A DNA stretch of 21,267 bases from DATEPR01 sp036269975 (GTDB lineage: Bacteria > Actinomycetota > Actinomycetes > Mycobacteriales > Pseudonocardiaceae): positions 1 through 21,267 of the forward strand of contig DATBDL010000388.1 of NCBI GenBank assembly GCA_036269975.1, in the 5' to 3' direction. The position numbers were made by a program, and so were the translations under genes. The notes beneath the pieces were generated by a model. That model searched no databases and was not told the origin of the DNA. It saw only the letters and a program-made list of their open reading frames with translations. Of this stretch, positions 6,097-13,376 are shown in pieces (position 1 is the stretch's first letter; each line of letters opens with the position of its first letter).

Positions 6097-8023
6097 GCTG
6101 GCACGCTTCGAATTCGCTCGCTTCCACACCCCGCTGCAACGCGTCGCCCTCCTCTTCGTCGTCCTCGTTCCGCTCCTCTACGGTGGCCTCTACCTCTGGT
6201 CGAACTGGGATCCCTACGGCAAGCTCAACCAGATCCCGGTGGCCGTCGTCAACGATGACCAACCCGTCACCGTGAACAACCAGCGCGTCGCGGCCGGGGA
6301 GCTCTTCGTTGACGAGCTCAGGAAGGACCCGATCTTCGACTGGCACTTCGTGAGCGATTCCGAGGCACAGCAAGGCGTCCACGACACCCGCTACTATTTC
6401 ATGATCTCCGTTCCCCATGATTTCTCGAAGAAACTGGCCAGCGGCGCCGCCGGCACCCCGCAACGGGCCGGCATGCTGATCACTCTCGACGACGCCAACG
6501 GCTACATCGTCGGCAAGATGGCCGAAACCGTTCAGTCCGAGCTGGAGAACAAGATCAGCGCGGCCGCCGTCAGCGCCTATTTCGAATCGGTATTCGGCAA
6601 CCTGCAACGACTTCGCGACGGGATCACCCAGGCGACCAGCGGCGCGGACCAGCTTCGTGACAACCTGGCTACCGCCCAGCAGGGCAGCGGCAGCCTCGTG
6701 TCCGGCCTCACCCAACTGAAATCCGGTGCCGACCAACTTGCCCCTGGCGCGCAACAGGTGTCCGACGGCGTCAACACGATCGCCGGCATCGTGGTCCCCA
6801 TCGCGAACGCCATCGCGGACGCGATTCCCACCGTCACCCAGAACGCCGCCACCGCCGCCAACGCCGCCGCCAACCTTGCCAGCACGGCCGCCCAGGCCAC
6901 GTCGACCGTCGCCGGTAACGCGAGTTCGGTCCAGGCCAGGGTGACCCAACTCGGCCAGGACCATCCAGAGCTACAGAGCGATCCCGCCTACCAGCAACTC
7001 GTCCAGGCGACCACCCAGGCCGCCACCCTCACCGGCCAGGTGAACACGGCGGCCGGCCAGGTCAAGGACGAGACGGCCGCGGTGGCGTCAGCGGCCGACA
7101 CGCTCGCCGCTGACGCACCGAAGCTCCAGGCCCAGGCCAAGGGCGCGGCATCGCAGATCCAGCAGTTGGCCAACGGCGCCAAACAGGTAGCGACCGGCGC
7201 CGCCGCGCTGGACACCGGTCTCGGCACCGCACTGACCGGCGCGACCCAACTCGACACCGGCATCGGCCAACTGCACGACGGTGCCACCCAACTGGCCAGT
7301 GGCCTCGCAAATGCTCAAAGTCAACTCCCCGTCCTCTCGCCACAGCAACAGAAGGACAACGCGGCCACGCTCGCCTCACCGGTCGACGTCGCCGTCGCGA
7401 ACCTGCACCCCGCCGACGACTACGGCCGCGGCCTGACCCCGTTCTTCTTCTCGATCGCCCTGTGGGTCTTCGGCATCACCGGGTTCCTCATCCTTCGTGC
7501 CGTGTCCCACCGGGCGCTGGCCAGCCGAGCCGGCAACATCACCGTCGCCATCGCCGGCTACCTGCCGGCCGGCGCGGCCTGCGTCTTCGGTGGCCTGCTG
7601 CTCTACCTGGTGGTCGACTGGGGACTGGGGCTCAATCCGGTCCACCCGTGGGAAATGGCCGGCCTGATGAGCTTGGCCGCCGCCGCGTTCACCGCGATAG
7701 CGCACTTCTTCCGCGTCCTGCTGGGCGGCGTTGCCAGTGCCGTCATGCTGATCCTGTTGCTTCTCCAGTTGACGACCTGCGCCGGCACGTATCCGTACGA
7801 AACGCTGCCGACCGTGTTCAAGGTCCTGCACCCGATCCTGCCGATGACCTACCTGGTGGACGGCCTACGCGTGACCATCACCGGCGGCAACAGCGCCCAC
7901 CTGGTCCGGGACACCCTCGTCCTGGCCGCGTTCGGCATCGTTGCGATGGGACTGACAGTCCTGGCTGTCAAGATGCGCCGCGAATGGCGAATCAAGGATC
8001 TCAAGCCAGAACTGGCGATCTAG
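6083..8023 (+). CDS. YhgE/Pip-family membrane protein
   Basis: The 646-residue protein has the Pip/YhgE plan. There is a transmembrane helix near the N-terminus (about 21-40), then an extracytoplasmic region starting with IPVAVVNDDQPV (about 51-62). A long stretch of repeating L-x-x-G-A-x-x-L patterns follows (about 185-430, for example GLTQLKSGADQLAPGAQQV), probably coiled or beta-solenoid-like. The C-terminal ABC-2-like membrane domain has five or so helices from about residue 452 (FFFSIALWVFGITGFLIL) to about 630. Known relatives include the lactococcal phage infection protein, which phages c2 need for entry, and the EsaA-like parts of secretion systems. The normal role is unclear. GAGGAG at 6067-6072 precedes the ATG at 6083, which lies inside the ATPase gene. 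The stop overlaps the convergent XRE gene by 4 bp. Confidence 0.88.
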   Translation: MRALKLARFEFARFHTPLQRVALLFVVLVPLLYGGLYLWSNWDPYGKLNQIPVAVVNDDQPVTVNNQRVAAGELFVDELRKDPIFDWHFVSDSEAQQGVHDTRYYFMISVPHDFSKKLASGAAGTPQRAGMLITLDDANGYIVGKMAETVQSELENKISAAAVSAYFESVFGNLQRLRDGITQATSGADQLRDNLATAQQGSGSLVSGLTQLKSGADQLAPGAQQVSDGVNTIAGIVVPIANAIADAIPTVTQNAATAANAAANLASTAAQATSTVAGNASSVQARVTQLGQDHPELQSDPAYQQLVQATTQAATLTGQVNTAAGQVKDETAAVASAADTLAADAPKLQAQAKGAASQIQQLANGAKQVATGAAALDTGLGTALTGATQLDTGIGQLHDGATQLASGLANAQSQLPVLSPQQQKDNAATLASPVDVAVANLHPADDYGRGLTPFFFSIALWVFGITGFLILRAVSHRALASRAGNITVAIAGYLPAGAACVFGGLLLYLVVDWGLGLNPVHPWEMAGLMSLAAAAFTAIAHFFRVLLGGVASAVMLILLLLQLTTCAGTYPYETLPTVFKVLHPILPMTYLVDGLRVTITGGNSAHLVRDTLVLAAFGIVAMGLTVLAVKMRREWRIKDLKPELAI

Positions 8024-8259
8024 GCCGACTGCTCTGCCGCGCCCAGCCGAGGGAACGGATGCACCGAGAAGATCACCTCGACCGGTACCTCGAAATGCGC
8101 CGCGATCAGCAACGCCAGGTGGAGGCTGGGACTGTATTCGCCCCGTTCCAGGTACCCGATCGTCTGGTAGTGCACGCCGAGCGCGCCGGCCAGATCCCGC
8201 CGGGAGATGCCGCGTTCCGCGCGGAGCATGGCGATCCGGTTGTAGATCACCTCAGCCAT
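8020..8259 (-). CDS. Small XRE/Cro-type HTH regulator
   Basis: The 79-residue protein is essentially one helix-turn-helix domain: IAMLRAERGISRRDLAGALGV followed by HYQTIGYLERGEYSPSL and a helix LALLIAAHFEVPVEVIF. This is the compact form of the Cro/XRE family (YozG/YgzD-like, with the motif Y-L-E-R-G-E-Y-S-P-S-L). It is the third gene of the ABC-2 operon, 9 bp after the permease stop, with GAGGAG before its ATG at 8257-8259. Small XRE proteins of this shape often regulate the ABC exporter they are cotranscribed with. The palindrome in the operon promoter (10139-10155) is its most likely target. The stop overlaps the stop of the YhgE/Pip gene on the other strand (CTAG, 8020-8023). Confidence 0.9.
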   Translation of the reverse strand: MAEVIYNRIAMLRAERGISRRDLAGALGVHYQTIGYLERGEYSPSLHLALLIAAHFEVPVEVIFSVHPFPRLGAAEQSA

Positions 8260-8268
8260 GACCGCTCC

Positions 8269-9129
8269 TCAGTGCGCACGGGCGATCGCCCTGGCCTTGC
8301 GCCGTTCCATGTTCGACCCGGACTCCTTGCGCGCCATTCGCCGCAGCACGACCGGCGCCAGCAGCAGGCCGAGCGCCGCCCACGCGGCCAGCACGCCGAA
8401 CGTGGCCAGGTGCCGCCACGATCCGCCGATCTCGACCGCCGTCATGTTGTCCGGCAACAACGCCGACCGCAGGCCGAGGCCGACCCAGTAGAGCGGGAAG
8501 ACCTGCGCGACGTCCTGTAGCCACACCGGGAAGTGCGTGATCGGGTAGAACACGCCGGAGATCCCGATCAGACCGAATACCGGCAGCGTGATGAGGCCGG
8601 TCCAGGCCGGTTCGCTGAAGATCGAGCCGATCACCGCGCCGATCGGCAGCGACGCCACGAACCCCAGCGCGACCACCCACAGCAGGGTCAGCCAGTCCGA
8701 TGCGGTGTTCAGCGAAAGACCTGGCAGCAACGCCATCCCGACCACCAACGTGACCACGAAGCCGACCAGGCCGCTCGCGGTGACGGTGACGATCTTGCCG
8801 ATCAGGTAGCCGGTCATGCCGTGCGGCAATGCCTTGGCGCGCAACAGGGTGCCGTCCATCCGCTCCTCCGCGAGCTTCAGCGACAGCGTGAGCACTCCGG
8901 TCATCGCGATGGCGGCGCCGAGGAAGCTGGGCAGCGAGTTCGAGCCGAGCGAGAACGCCGTGCCCGGCACGTGCTCGCCCCGCAGGAAGATCATCGCGGT
9001 GAGGAACCCCGCAGTCGGCAGCACGAAACTCAGCACTTCACTGGTCGTGGTGGCCATGATGCGCAGTTCTGTCCTGCCCTGCCGGACGCCGGCGCGGACT
9101 ACCGTCGTCAACTCGGCACGCGGGATCAT
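8269..9129 (-). CDS. ABC-2 type exporter permease
   Basis: The 286-residue protein has about six transmembrane helices, including VLSFVLPTAGFLTAMIFL, FLGAAIAMTGVLTLSL, a pair between residues 120 and 190, LITLPVFGLIGISGVFYPI and a C-terminal helix LATFGVLAAWAALGLLL. The motif around LKLAEERMDGTLLRAKALP is the typical cytoplasmic coupling region of ABC-2 permeases of the daunorubicin-resistance (DrrB) type. It ends with a basic tail. The ATG at 9127-9129 overlaps the TGA of the ATPase gene (9126-9128), so the two are translationally coupled and form one exporter. The cargo is unknown; drugs, lipids or a peptide are all possible. A longer open frame upstream to 9771 runs through the ATPase gene and is not used. 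Confidence 0.9.
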   Translation of the reverse strand: MIPRAELTTVVRAGVRQGRTELRIMATTTSEVLSFVLPTAGFLTAMIFLRGEHVPGTAFSLGSNSLPSFLGAAIAMTGVLTLSLKLAEERMDGTLLRAKALPHGMTGYLIGKIVTVTASGLVGFVVTLVVGMALLPGLSLNTASDWLTLLWVVALGFVASLPIGAVIGSIFSEPAWTGLITLPVFGLIGISGVFYPITHFPVWLQDVAQVFPLYWVGLGLRSALLPDNMTAVEIGGSWRHLATFGVLAAWAALGLLLAPVVLRRMARKESGSNMERRKARAIARAH

Positions 9130-10097
9130 GCCGTCACCTCCCCGAACTCGCGGACCGCTGCTTCGGTCCGACCGGCCTCGAACTCGCGCACCAGCGCCAT
9201 GTAGGTGTCCTCGAGGGTCGCCCTGCGCACCTCCAGATCGGCGATCTCGGTGCCGTACTGGGCGAACAGCTCCCGCACGAACCGCGTCGCGTCGGTGGTT
9301 CCGTGGACGAACCGCTGGCCGTCCCGGCTCCAGCGCACCTCGGCCTCGCCGGACATTCGCAGCGCCAGCGCGTCCGGCGAGCCGTTCGCGATCACGCGGC
9401 CGCCACCGAGGATGAGGATCCGGTCGGCCAGCTTGTCGGCCTCGTCCAGGTCGTGCGTGGTGAGCAGGACCGTGGTCTCGTCCGCGTCGGCGAGCCGGTG
9501 TACCAGGTCGTGGAAGTCGCGCCGGGCCGACGGGTCGAATCCGGCGGTCGGCTCGTCCAGGAACAGCACCTCCGGCCGGCCGACGATGCCGATCGCCACG
9601 TCGAGCCGCCGCCGCTGGCCGCCGGAGAGGCGGCCGATCCGCTTGTGCGCGTGCTCGGTGAGGCCGACGAGCTCGATCAGCTCGTCGGTGCGCCACGGCC
9701 GGGTGATGCGACTGTCCGAGTAGCACGGGTAGTAGGAGCCGATGTAGTCCAGCAGTTCGCGAACCTGCCACTTGGCGTGGTCACGCCAGGACTGGAGCAC
9801 GATGCCCAGCCTGGCCCGCCACCGCTCGTCACCGTGCGCCGGATCGACGCCGAGCACGTTGACGTGCCCGGCCGAACGGAGCCGGAAGCCCTCCAGGATC
9901 TCGATCGTGGTGGTCTTGCCGGCTCCGTTCGGCCCGAGCAGCGCGATCACTTCACCCCGTCGCGCCGTGAAGTCGACACCGACCAGCACATCCGTTTCGC
10001 CGTACCGCATCCGCAGGTCGCGGACCTCGATCGCGACGTCCTGTGGTGGCCCGACCGGGCTCGGTGTCGGCACGCCGAGCTGTTTCAACGCAGTCAT
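9126..10097 (-). CDS. ABC transporter ATP-binding protein (DrrA-like)
   Basis: This complete and apparently active ABC ATPase has 323 residues: Walker A GPNGAGKT (55-62), Q-loop Q102, signature LSGGQ (157-161), Walker B LFLDEP (178-183) and H-loop H215. After about residue 230 comes the extra C-terminal domain seen in DrrA/CcmA-type exporter ATPases (IANGSPDALALRMSG and onwards to EFGEVTA). It contrasts with the degenerate ATPase at 5467-6096. I chose the ATG at 10095-10097 because GGGGAGG (minus strand, 10107-10113) sits 9 nt upstream. The alternative ATG seven codons earlier would place that ribosome binding site inside the gene. It is first in an operon with the permease and the XRE regulator. 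Confidence 0.93.
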   Translation of the reverse strand: MTALKQLGVPTPSPVGPPQDVAIEVRDLRMRYGETDVLVGVDFTARRGEVIALLGPNGAGKTTTIEILEGFRLRSAGHVNVLGVDPAHGDERWRARLGIVLQSWRDHAKWQVRELLDYIGSYYPCYSDSRITRPWRTDELIELVGLTEHAHKRIGRLSGGQRRRLDVAIGIVGRPEVLFLDEPTAGFDPSARRDFHDLVHRLADADETTVLLTTHDLDEADKLADRILILGGGRVIANGSPDALALRMSGEAEVRWSRDGQRFVHGTTDATRFVRELFAQYGTEIADLEVRRATLEDTYMALVREFEAGRTEAAVREFGEVTA

Positions 10098-10131
10098 AGA
10101 CCTGTACCTCCCCATAGCGTGCTCGTGCTGA

Positions 10132-10159
10132 ACGATAGCAGATGTACTACATCTGACAA
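10132..10159 (-). promoter_or_regulatory. ABC-2 operon promoter with 17-bp palindromic operator in the spacer
   Basis: On the minus strand a -35 box TTGTCA (10154-10159, 5 of 6 consensus) and a -10 box TATCGT (10132-10137, 4 of 6) are 16 nt apart. The spacer carries a perfect palindrome, CAGATGTA-C-TACATCTG (10139-10155, 8-bp arms around one base). A dimeric repressor bound there would block RNA polymerase. Transcription would start near 10125, giving a short leader before the ATG at 10097. The XRE regulator encoded at the end of the operon is the obvious candidate to bind it, which would make the operon autoregulated. Confidence 0.68.
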
Positions 10160-10186
10160 CAGGGGTGTGGCGCAGGCCCGCAGACA

Positions 10187-10236
10187 GCGACGCCCACCGG
10201 GGGCGGTGATGGCACCGCCGGCCCGGTGGGCGTCGC
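10187..10236 (-). terminator. Strong hairpin after the methyltransferase gene
   Basis: Two perfectly complementary 15-nt arms (GCGACGCCCACCGGG at 10187-10201, its complement at 10222-10236) enclose a second 6-bp stem GGCGGT/ACCGCC with loop GATGGC, leaving only two unpaired G residues between the stems. It lies 14 nt beyond the stop of the methyltransferase gene and before the ABC-2 promoter. No T tract follows on the minus strand, which is common for actinomycete terminators. Confidence 0.75.
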
Positions 10237-10250
10237 AATGGTTGGTGGTG

Positions 10251-11114
10251 TCAGTGCTTCCGGCCGACGCCGGCCACGATCACCGACTCGTTCGGCGTCG
10301 CGAACGTGATCACCGGTGCCGTGGGGCTGGTCTCCTCGGGATGCCACAGCGTCGTCCAGGTCAGGCCGGGCGACAACAGCTCGAAGTCGCCGAACAGCGC
10401 CGTGATCTCCTCGTGCGTACGCCAGATCACCGGGCTGCTGCGGCTGTCGTACATCTGCTTGAGCCCGACGAGTTTCTCGTCCATGTCGGCCGGAACGCCC
10501 TCGTCGGTGATGTGCGAGACGGCCAGGTACGAACCGGGCGTGAGGAGCTGCCGGAAGCGTGCGACGGCGGCCGGGCCGGCGTCCACCCCGTCCGGGCCGG
10601 GCTGCTGTACGTGCAGGACCGCGACCAGCAGCAGCGCCACCGGCTTGGTCAGGTCGAGCACCTCGATCTCGCGCACCCGCTGCCACAGCTCGTCCGGTTC
10701 CCGCAGGTCCGCGTTGATCGCGGCGTGCCGGTTCGGATCGCCGTTCTCCTCCAGCAGCATCTGCGAGTGCGCGACCGCGACCGGCTCGTTGTCGACGTAG
10801 ACGACACGGGCGCCGTCGGTGAACTCGTCGGCCACCATGTGGGTGCTGCCCATGGTCGGCACGCCGGAGCCGACGTCGATGAACTGTGTGATGCCCTGCT
10901 TGACGAGATGCCGGACCGCGCGGTGCAGGAACAGCCGGTTCGCCTTGGCGATCGGGCGCAGCAACGGGAAGCGGGACAACACTTTCTTCCCGAACTCGCG
11001 ATCGATCGCCCAGTTCGCCGTTCCGCCGAGGTAGAAGTCGTACACCCTGGCGACGCTGGGATGTTCCAGATCGACGCCGGGGGGTGCCGCCGGGTCCTGT
11101 TCGGCTGCGTTCAC
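10251..11114 (-). CDS. SAM-dependent methyltransferase, PF04672 (DUF574) family
   Basis: The 287-residue protein opens with the family signature PSVARVYDFYLGGTANWAIDREF (about 19-41), followed by the SAM-binding glycine motif FIDVGSGVPTMGSTH (about 78-92) and the acidic VVYVDNEPVAVAH that would hold the ribose. The C-terminal part ends in ITFATPNESVIVAGVGRK. The family is abundant in Streptomyces, Pseudonocardiales and relatives, often beside DUF397 and XRE genes, and its methyl acceptor is generally unknown. The GTG start at 11112-11114 is preceded by GGAGG at 9 nt. It is the last gene of a probable three-gene cluster on the minus strand, separated from the XRE gene by about 80 bp, and is closed by a strong hairpin. 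Confidence 0.9.
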   Translation of the reverse strand: MNAAEQDPAAPPGVDLEHPSVARVYDFYLGGTANWAIDREFGKKVLSRFPLLRPIAKANRLFLHRAVRHLVKQGITQFIDVGSGVPTMGSTHMVADEFTDGARVVYVDNEPVAVAHSQMLLEENGDPNRHAAINADLREPDELWQRVREIEVLDLTKPVALLLVAVLHVQQPGPDGVDAGPAAVARFRQLLTPGSYLAVSHITDEGVPADMDEKLVGLKQMYDSRSSPVIWRTHEEITALFGDFELLSPGLTWTTLWHPEETSPTAPVITFATPNESVIVAGVGRKH

Positions 11115-11193
11115 GATCGTGTTCCTCCGAAGGAGCGTGGCTGTTGCAGGGTGGGGGAGTGTGTGCCGTGGCCGTGAGTTGGAGCGCGCGCCG

Positions 11194-12051
11194 TCACGCG
11201 TCGAGCTGGGCGGTGAACCTGTCCGCGAGATCGCGCAGGAAGTCCAGTGTCTGCGTCTTCTCCAGTGCCGGCCCGCGAAGCTGGTCCCACGCGTCGACGA
11301 ACTTCTTGAAGCTCGTCTCGTTGTCGATCTTCTGCATTCCGGCGACGTGCTCGATGAACACGCAGTTCGTCGTGCCGTCGGTGAACCGCATGATGGTGAA
11401 GTCGTTGGGCACGTAGGGCAGGCGGGCGTCGAACGGCAGGATGTGGATCGAGACGTCCGGATACTTCTCGATCACGCCGATCAGGTACTGGACCTGGTCC
11501 AGCGCCACACCGGGATTGGGACCGCCGGGCATCCGCTGGAACGCGGCCTCGCCGAGCACGAACCGGTGACTCGGCGGCGGATGCAGCTCGAACACCCGCT
11601 TGCGGTCGCGCCGGTTGCGCATCTGCTCGGTGATGTTGGTGTTCCCGGCCGCCCGGAACTGGGTGAGCATGTAGTGCTCTGACTGGAGGGCACCGTTGAT
11701 CCGCTCACCGTGCCAGGCGAAGATCTCGGACGCGGCCTGCTCCAGATTGGTGAACGTCCGAAACCAGGTCGGCACCGCGGAGCGATATCCGGACCATTCA
11801 CCGCGCCGGTCGCCGGTCGCGGCAAGGTCCCGCATCAGTTCCGCGGCGGCCGCGCCGACCTTGTAGGCGTCGAGCATGACGTCCAGGTCGGCCGGCTTCA
11901 CGGCGACCGTGCCGTCCTCGATCTTGTTTATCTTGCCCTGCTTGCAGCCCAGCAGGTCGGCGATGTCCACCTGGGTCATCCCTGCGGCGACGCGGGCAGC
12001 ACGGATCTCGTTGCCGAGTCGAATCCGCACCGAGGTGGCCGTGCCGGGCAC
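11194..12051 (-). CDS. XRE regulator with DUF5753 (Scr1-type) C-terminal domain
   Basis: An N-terminal helix-turn-helix (RLGNEIRAARVAAGMTQVDIADLLGCKQGKINKIE) is followed by the long C-terminal domain typical of DUF5753 regulators. Landmarks of that domain are YEA/FRTFTNLEQAA, the motif PSHRFVLGEAAFQR, the segment VSIHILPFDA, and DFTIMRF near the end. These proteins pair with a small DUF397 partner and have been compared with antitoxin-toxin pairs, but most act in development or antibiotic regulation. Two starts compete. The GTG at 12049-12051 has GGGGAG 6 nt upstream and gives 285 residues. An ATG at 12084 gives 296 residues but has only a weak binding site. I prefer the GTG. The DUF397 gene lies 76 bp upstream on the same strand. 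Confidence 0.87.
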   Translation of the reverse strand: MPGTATSVRIRLGNEIRAARVAAGMTQVDIADLLGCKQGKINKIEDGTVAVKPADLDVMLDAYKVGAAAAELMRDLAATGDRRGEWSGYRSAVPTWFRTFTNLEQAASEIFAWHGERINGALQSEHYMLTQFRAAGNTNITEQMRNRRDRKRVFELHPPPSHRFVLGEAAFQRMPGGPNPGVALDQVQYLIGVIEKYPDVSIHILPFDARLPYVPNDFTIMRFTDGTTNCVFIEHVAGMQKIDNETSFKKFVDAWDQLRGPALEKTQTLDFLRDLADRFTAQLDA

Positions 12052-12127
12052 CGTTTGCTCCCCGTCGTCGTTCACCGATTGCATCGGGTTCCGCTGACTG
12101 AAAGACAGTAGACCACGACGTGTGCGA

Positions 12128-12367
12128 TCAGACGCGGATGTCGTCCATGATCGTAGCCGCCAGGAACGACCGCCATCCGGTGCCCGCGAAAACCAGCACG
12201 GGACTGGTTGCCGGCTTGCTGTCCCGAATGCCGACGATGTCGATTTCGCCGGCCGCGTCCCGCGTCGCGAGGTTCACCTCGACGCAGTTACCGCCGTCGG
12301 GTCCGCAAGGCGTGGCGGAGCGCCAGCCGTCAACTGGGAATGAGCTGGTGGAACCGTAGCCGGTCAT
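12128..12367 (-). CDS. DUF397 protein, partner of the XRE regulator
   Basis: The 79-residue protein shows the DUF397 pattern: GWRSATPCGPDGGNCVEVNL near the start, IVGIRDSKPATSPVLVFAGTGWRSFLA in the middle, and a short acidic end. The conserved parts are the W-R-S, the C-V-E-V, the R-D-S-K and the final W-x-x-F-L. These small proteins pair with DUF5753-type XRE regulators. The usual order is regulator first, then DUF397; here DUF397 comes first. Two ATGs stand side by side at 12370 and 12367. GAGGAG lies 2 nt before the first and 5 nt before the second, so I take the second. An earlier ATG at 12391 lacks a binding site. The gene faces a divergent CxxC protein across a region with tandem repeats. 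Confidence 0.88.
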   Translation of the reverse strand: MTGYGSTSSFPVDGWRSATPCGPDGGNCVEVNLATRDAAGEIDIVGIRDSKPATSPVLVFAGTGWRSFLAATIMDDIRV

Positions 12368-12407
12368 CATGGCTCCTCTGGTTCGGTGCATGATGTGATG
12401 ACGCCGT

Positions 12408-12443
12408 TTGACGCCAGGATTAATCGTGCTCCAGGATTAATCG
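12408..12443 (+). promoter_or_regulatory. Tandem 13-bp operator-like repeats over a candidate promoter
   Basis: CCAGGATTAATCG occurs twice without mismatch, at 12414-12426 and 12431-12443, with a 17-bp period. Each copy contains the palindrome GATTAATC, which is very AT-rich for this DNA. A -35 box TTGACG (12408-12413) and a TAGGAT-like -10 (CAGGAT, 12432-12437, 18-bp spacer) would place one repeat in the spacer and the other on the -10 of the promoter for the gene at 12469. The region also lies just upstream of the DUF397 gene on the other strand, so one protein could control both. The XRE regulator two genes away is the natural candidate. Confidence 0.55.
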
Positions 12444-12468
12444 CGGCGCAACCGAGGAGGTACCAGCA

Positions 12469-12942
12469 GTGAATGTGGTCCTGCCGCCGACCTGCCCGGT
12501 AAGCGACCGGACGGGCGAATTCGTTCCGCTCGCCGTGGCAGGAACGGTGCATGGCCGGCTGGTAGAAGTGCTGGTAGCCAGCCTGGACGACGTTCTCGCC
12601 CATATCGCCGACTGGACCGGGCAAGATCCTGGCGCGATCGGTTGCTGGGGCCTGCGGTCGGATTACTCCGTTCCGCTCACACTCCCGTTGCGGCCGAAGA
12701 TCGGCACGGCCCGCGAGAGCATGCGGACGGTGCACCTGGTGCGGTTGCTGCCCGGCGAGGCGCACGGCGGGTGGGTCGCGGCGCTGTGCGGGGAGCGGTT
12801 GCGCATCCTCGGCGTCGAGGTGTTGCCGGTCGGTGCCGGCATGCCGTGCGCGGGCTGCCTGGCCGGTGGCATCGCCGCCGACCAGGAAAGGGCCGATCGG
12901 GTCGTCACGCCACGCGTCGACACGCCGGCGGTGCGCTCGTAA
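12469..12942 (+). CDS. Hypothetical protein with C-terminal CxxC motif
   Basis: I do not recognise a named family for this 157-residue protein. The first 85 or so residues have no clear motif. The second half reads MRTVHLVRLLPGEAHGGWVAAL followed by CGERL, then GMPCAGC near residue 128. A lone cysteine plus a CxxC, with the histidine of VHLVR, could bind zinc. I have the impression that similar short proteins with an H-L-V-R block and a final M-P-C-x-x-C-L occur beside DUF397/XRE genes in Pseudonocardiales, but cannot verify this. No signal peptide or membrane helix is seen. The GTG start at 12469 has GGAGG 8 nt upstream (12456-12460). The gene is divergent from the DUF397 gene and shares its repeat-bearing control region. 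Confidence 0.72.
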   Translation: MNVVLPPTCPVSDRTGEFVPLAVAGTVHGRLVEVLVASLDDVLAHIADWTGQDPGAIGCWGLRSDYSVPLTLPLRPKIGTARESMRTVHLVRLLPGEAHGGWVAALCGERLRILGVEVLPVGAGMPCAGCLAGGIAADQERADRVVTPRVDTPAVRS

Positions 12943-13376
12943 GAAGTGTTAGATGCTGGTTAGCCGATGAACTTGATCGGCGGATCGGGTGGCGTTTTGG
13001 TCGTCGATCACCGTCCGGTTACACGATCCGTAGTGAATGTGCCGTTATCGTCACGCGATCGGGTGAAGTTTTCGATCCAGAGTGGTTTCGGGAATGCCCG
13101 CACGGTCCGCCGTGGTCCAGCTCAGGCCCATTGACCAGTGATTTTGCCACTCGACGCGACGAACGGACCGCCCGCCGCCCATTGCGGACGCGTCTGGCGT
13201 GAAGTGTGTTCGTTCGGGCAAACTGACACCCGGCAACACAAAGGGCCTCCGGCAGGTGTCGTGGTCACGTGGGCCGAAACCCACATTCCGCAACACCGCC
13301 GGAAACCTCGTACCCCCGGTTCGCCTGTTCGCGCAGGAAGCCGGGTTGTGCTGCTACTCACGTGTAGGCGTCAGAA
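12943..13376. other. 434-bp intergenic region without a supported gene
   Basis: Open frames here (for example minus strand 13051-13296) have no family resemblance, poor start context and no GC-ending codon bias. The region is richer in A and T than its surroundings. Small stems can be seen: CACGG-TCCG-CCGTG at 13101-13114, GACACC/GGTGTC (13225-13230 with 13255-13260) and GTGGG/CCCAC just after 13265. These could belong to a leader or small RNA of the gene at 13377, but I recognise no known RNA class. Confidence 0.4.

Noticed and set aside
5780..6964. 394-codon minus-strand frame antisense to the ABC-ATPase/YhgE pair
   Set aside because: Gly/Val/Asp-rich shadow of the well-supported genes on the plus strand.
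9303..11177. 624-codon plus-strand frame
   Set aside because: It runs antisense across the ABC ATPase, its promoter and the methyltransferase; composition is typical of antisense frames in GC-rich DNA.
13051..13296. 81-codon minus-strand frame in the 12943-13376 gap
   Set aside because: No ribosome binding site, no codon bias and no recognisable motif.
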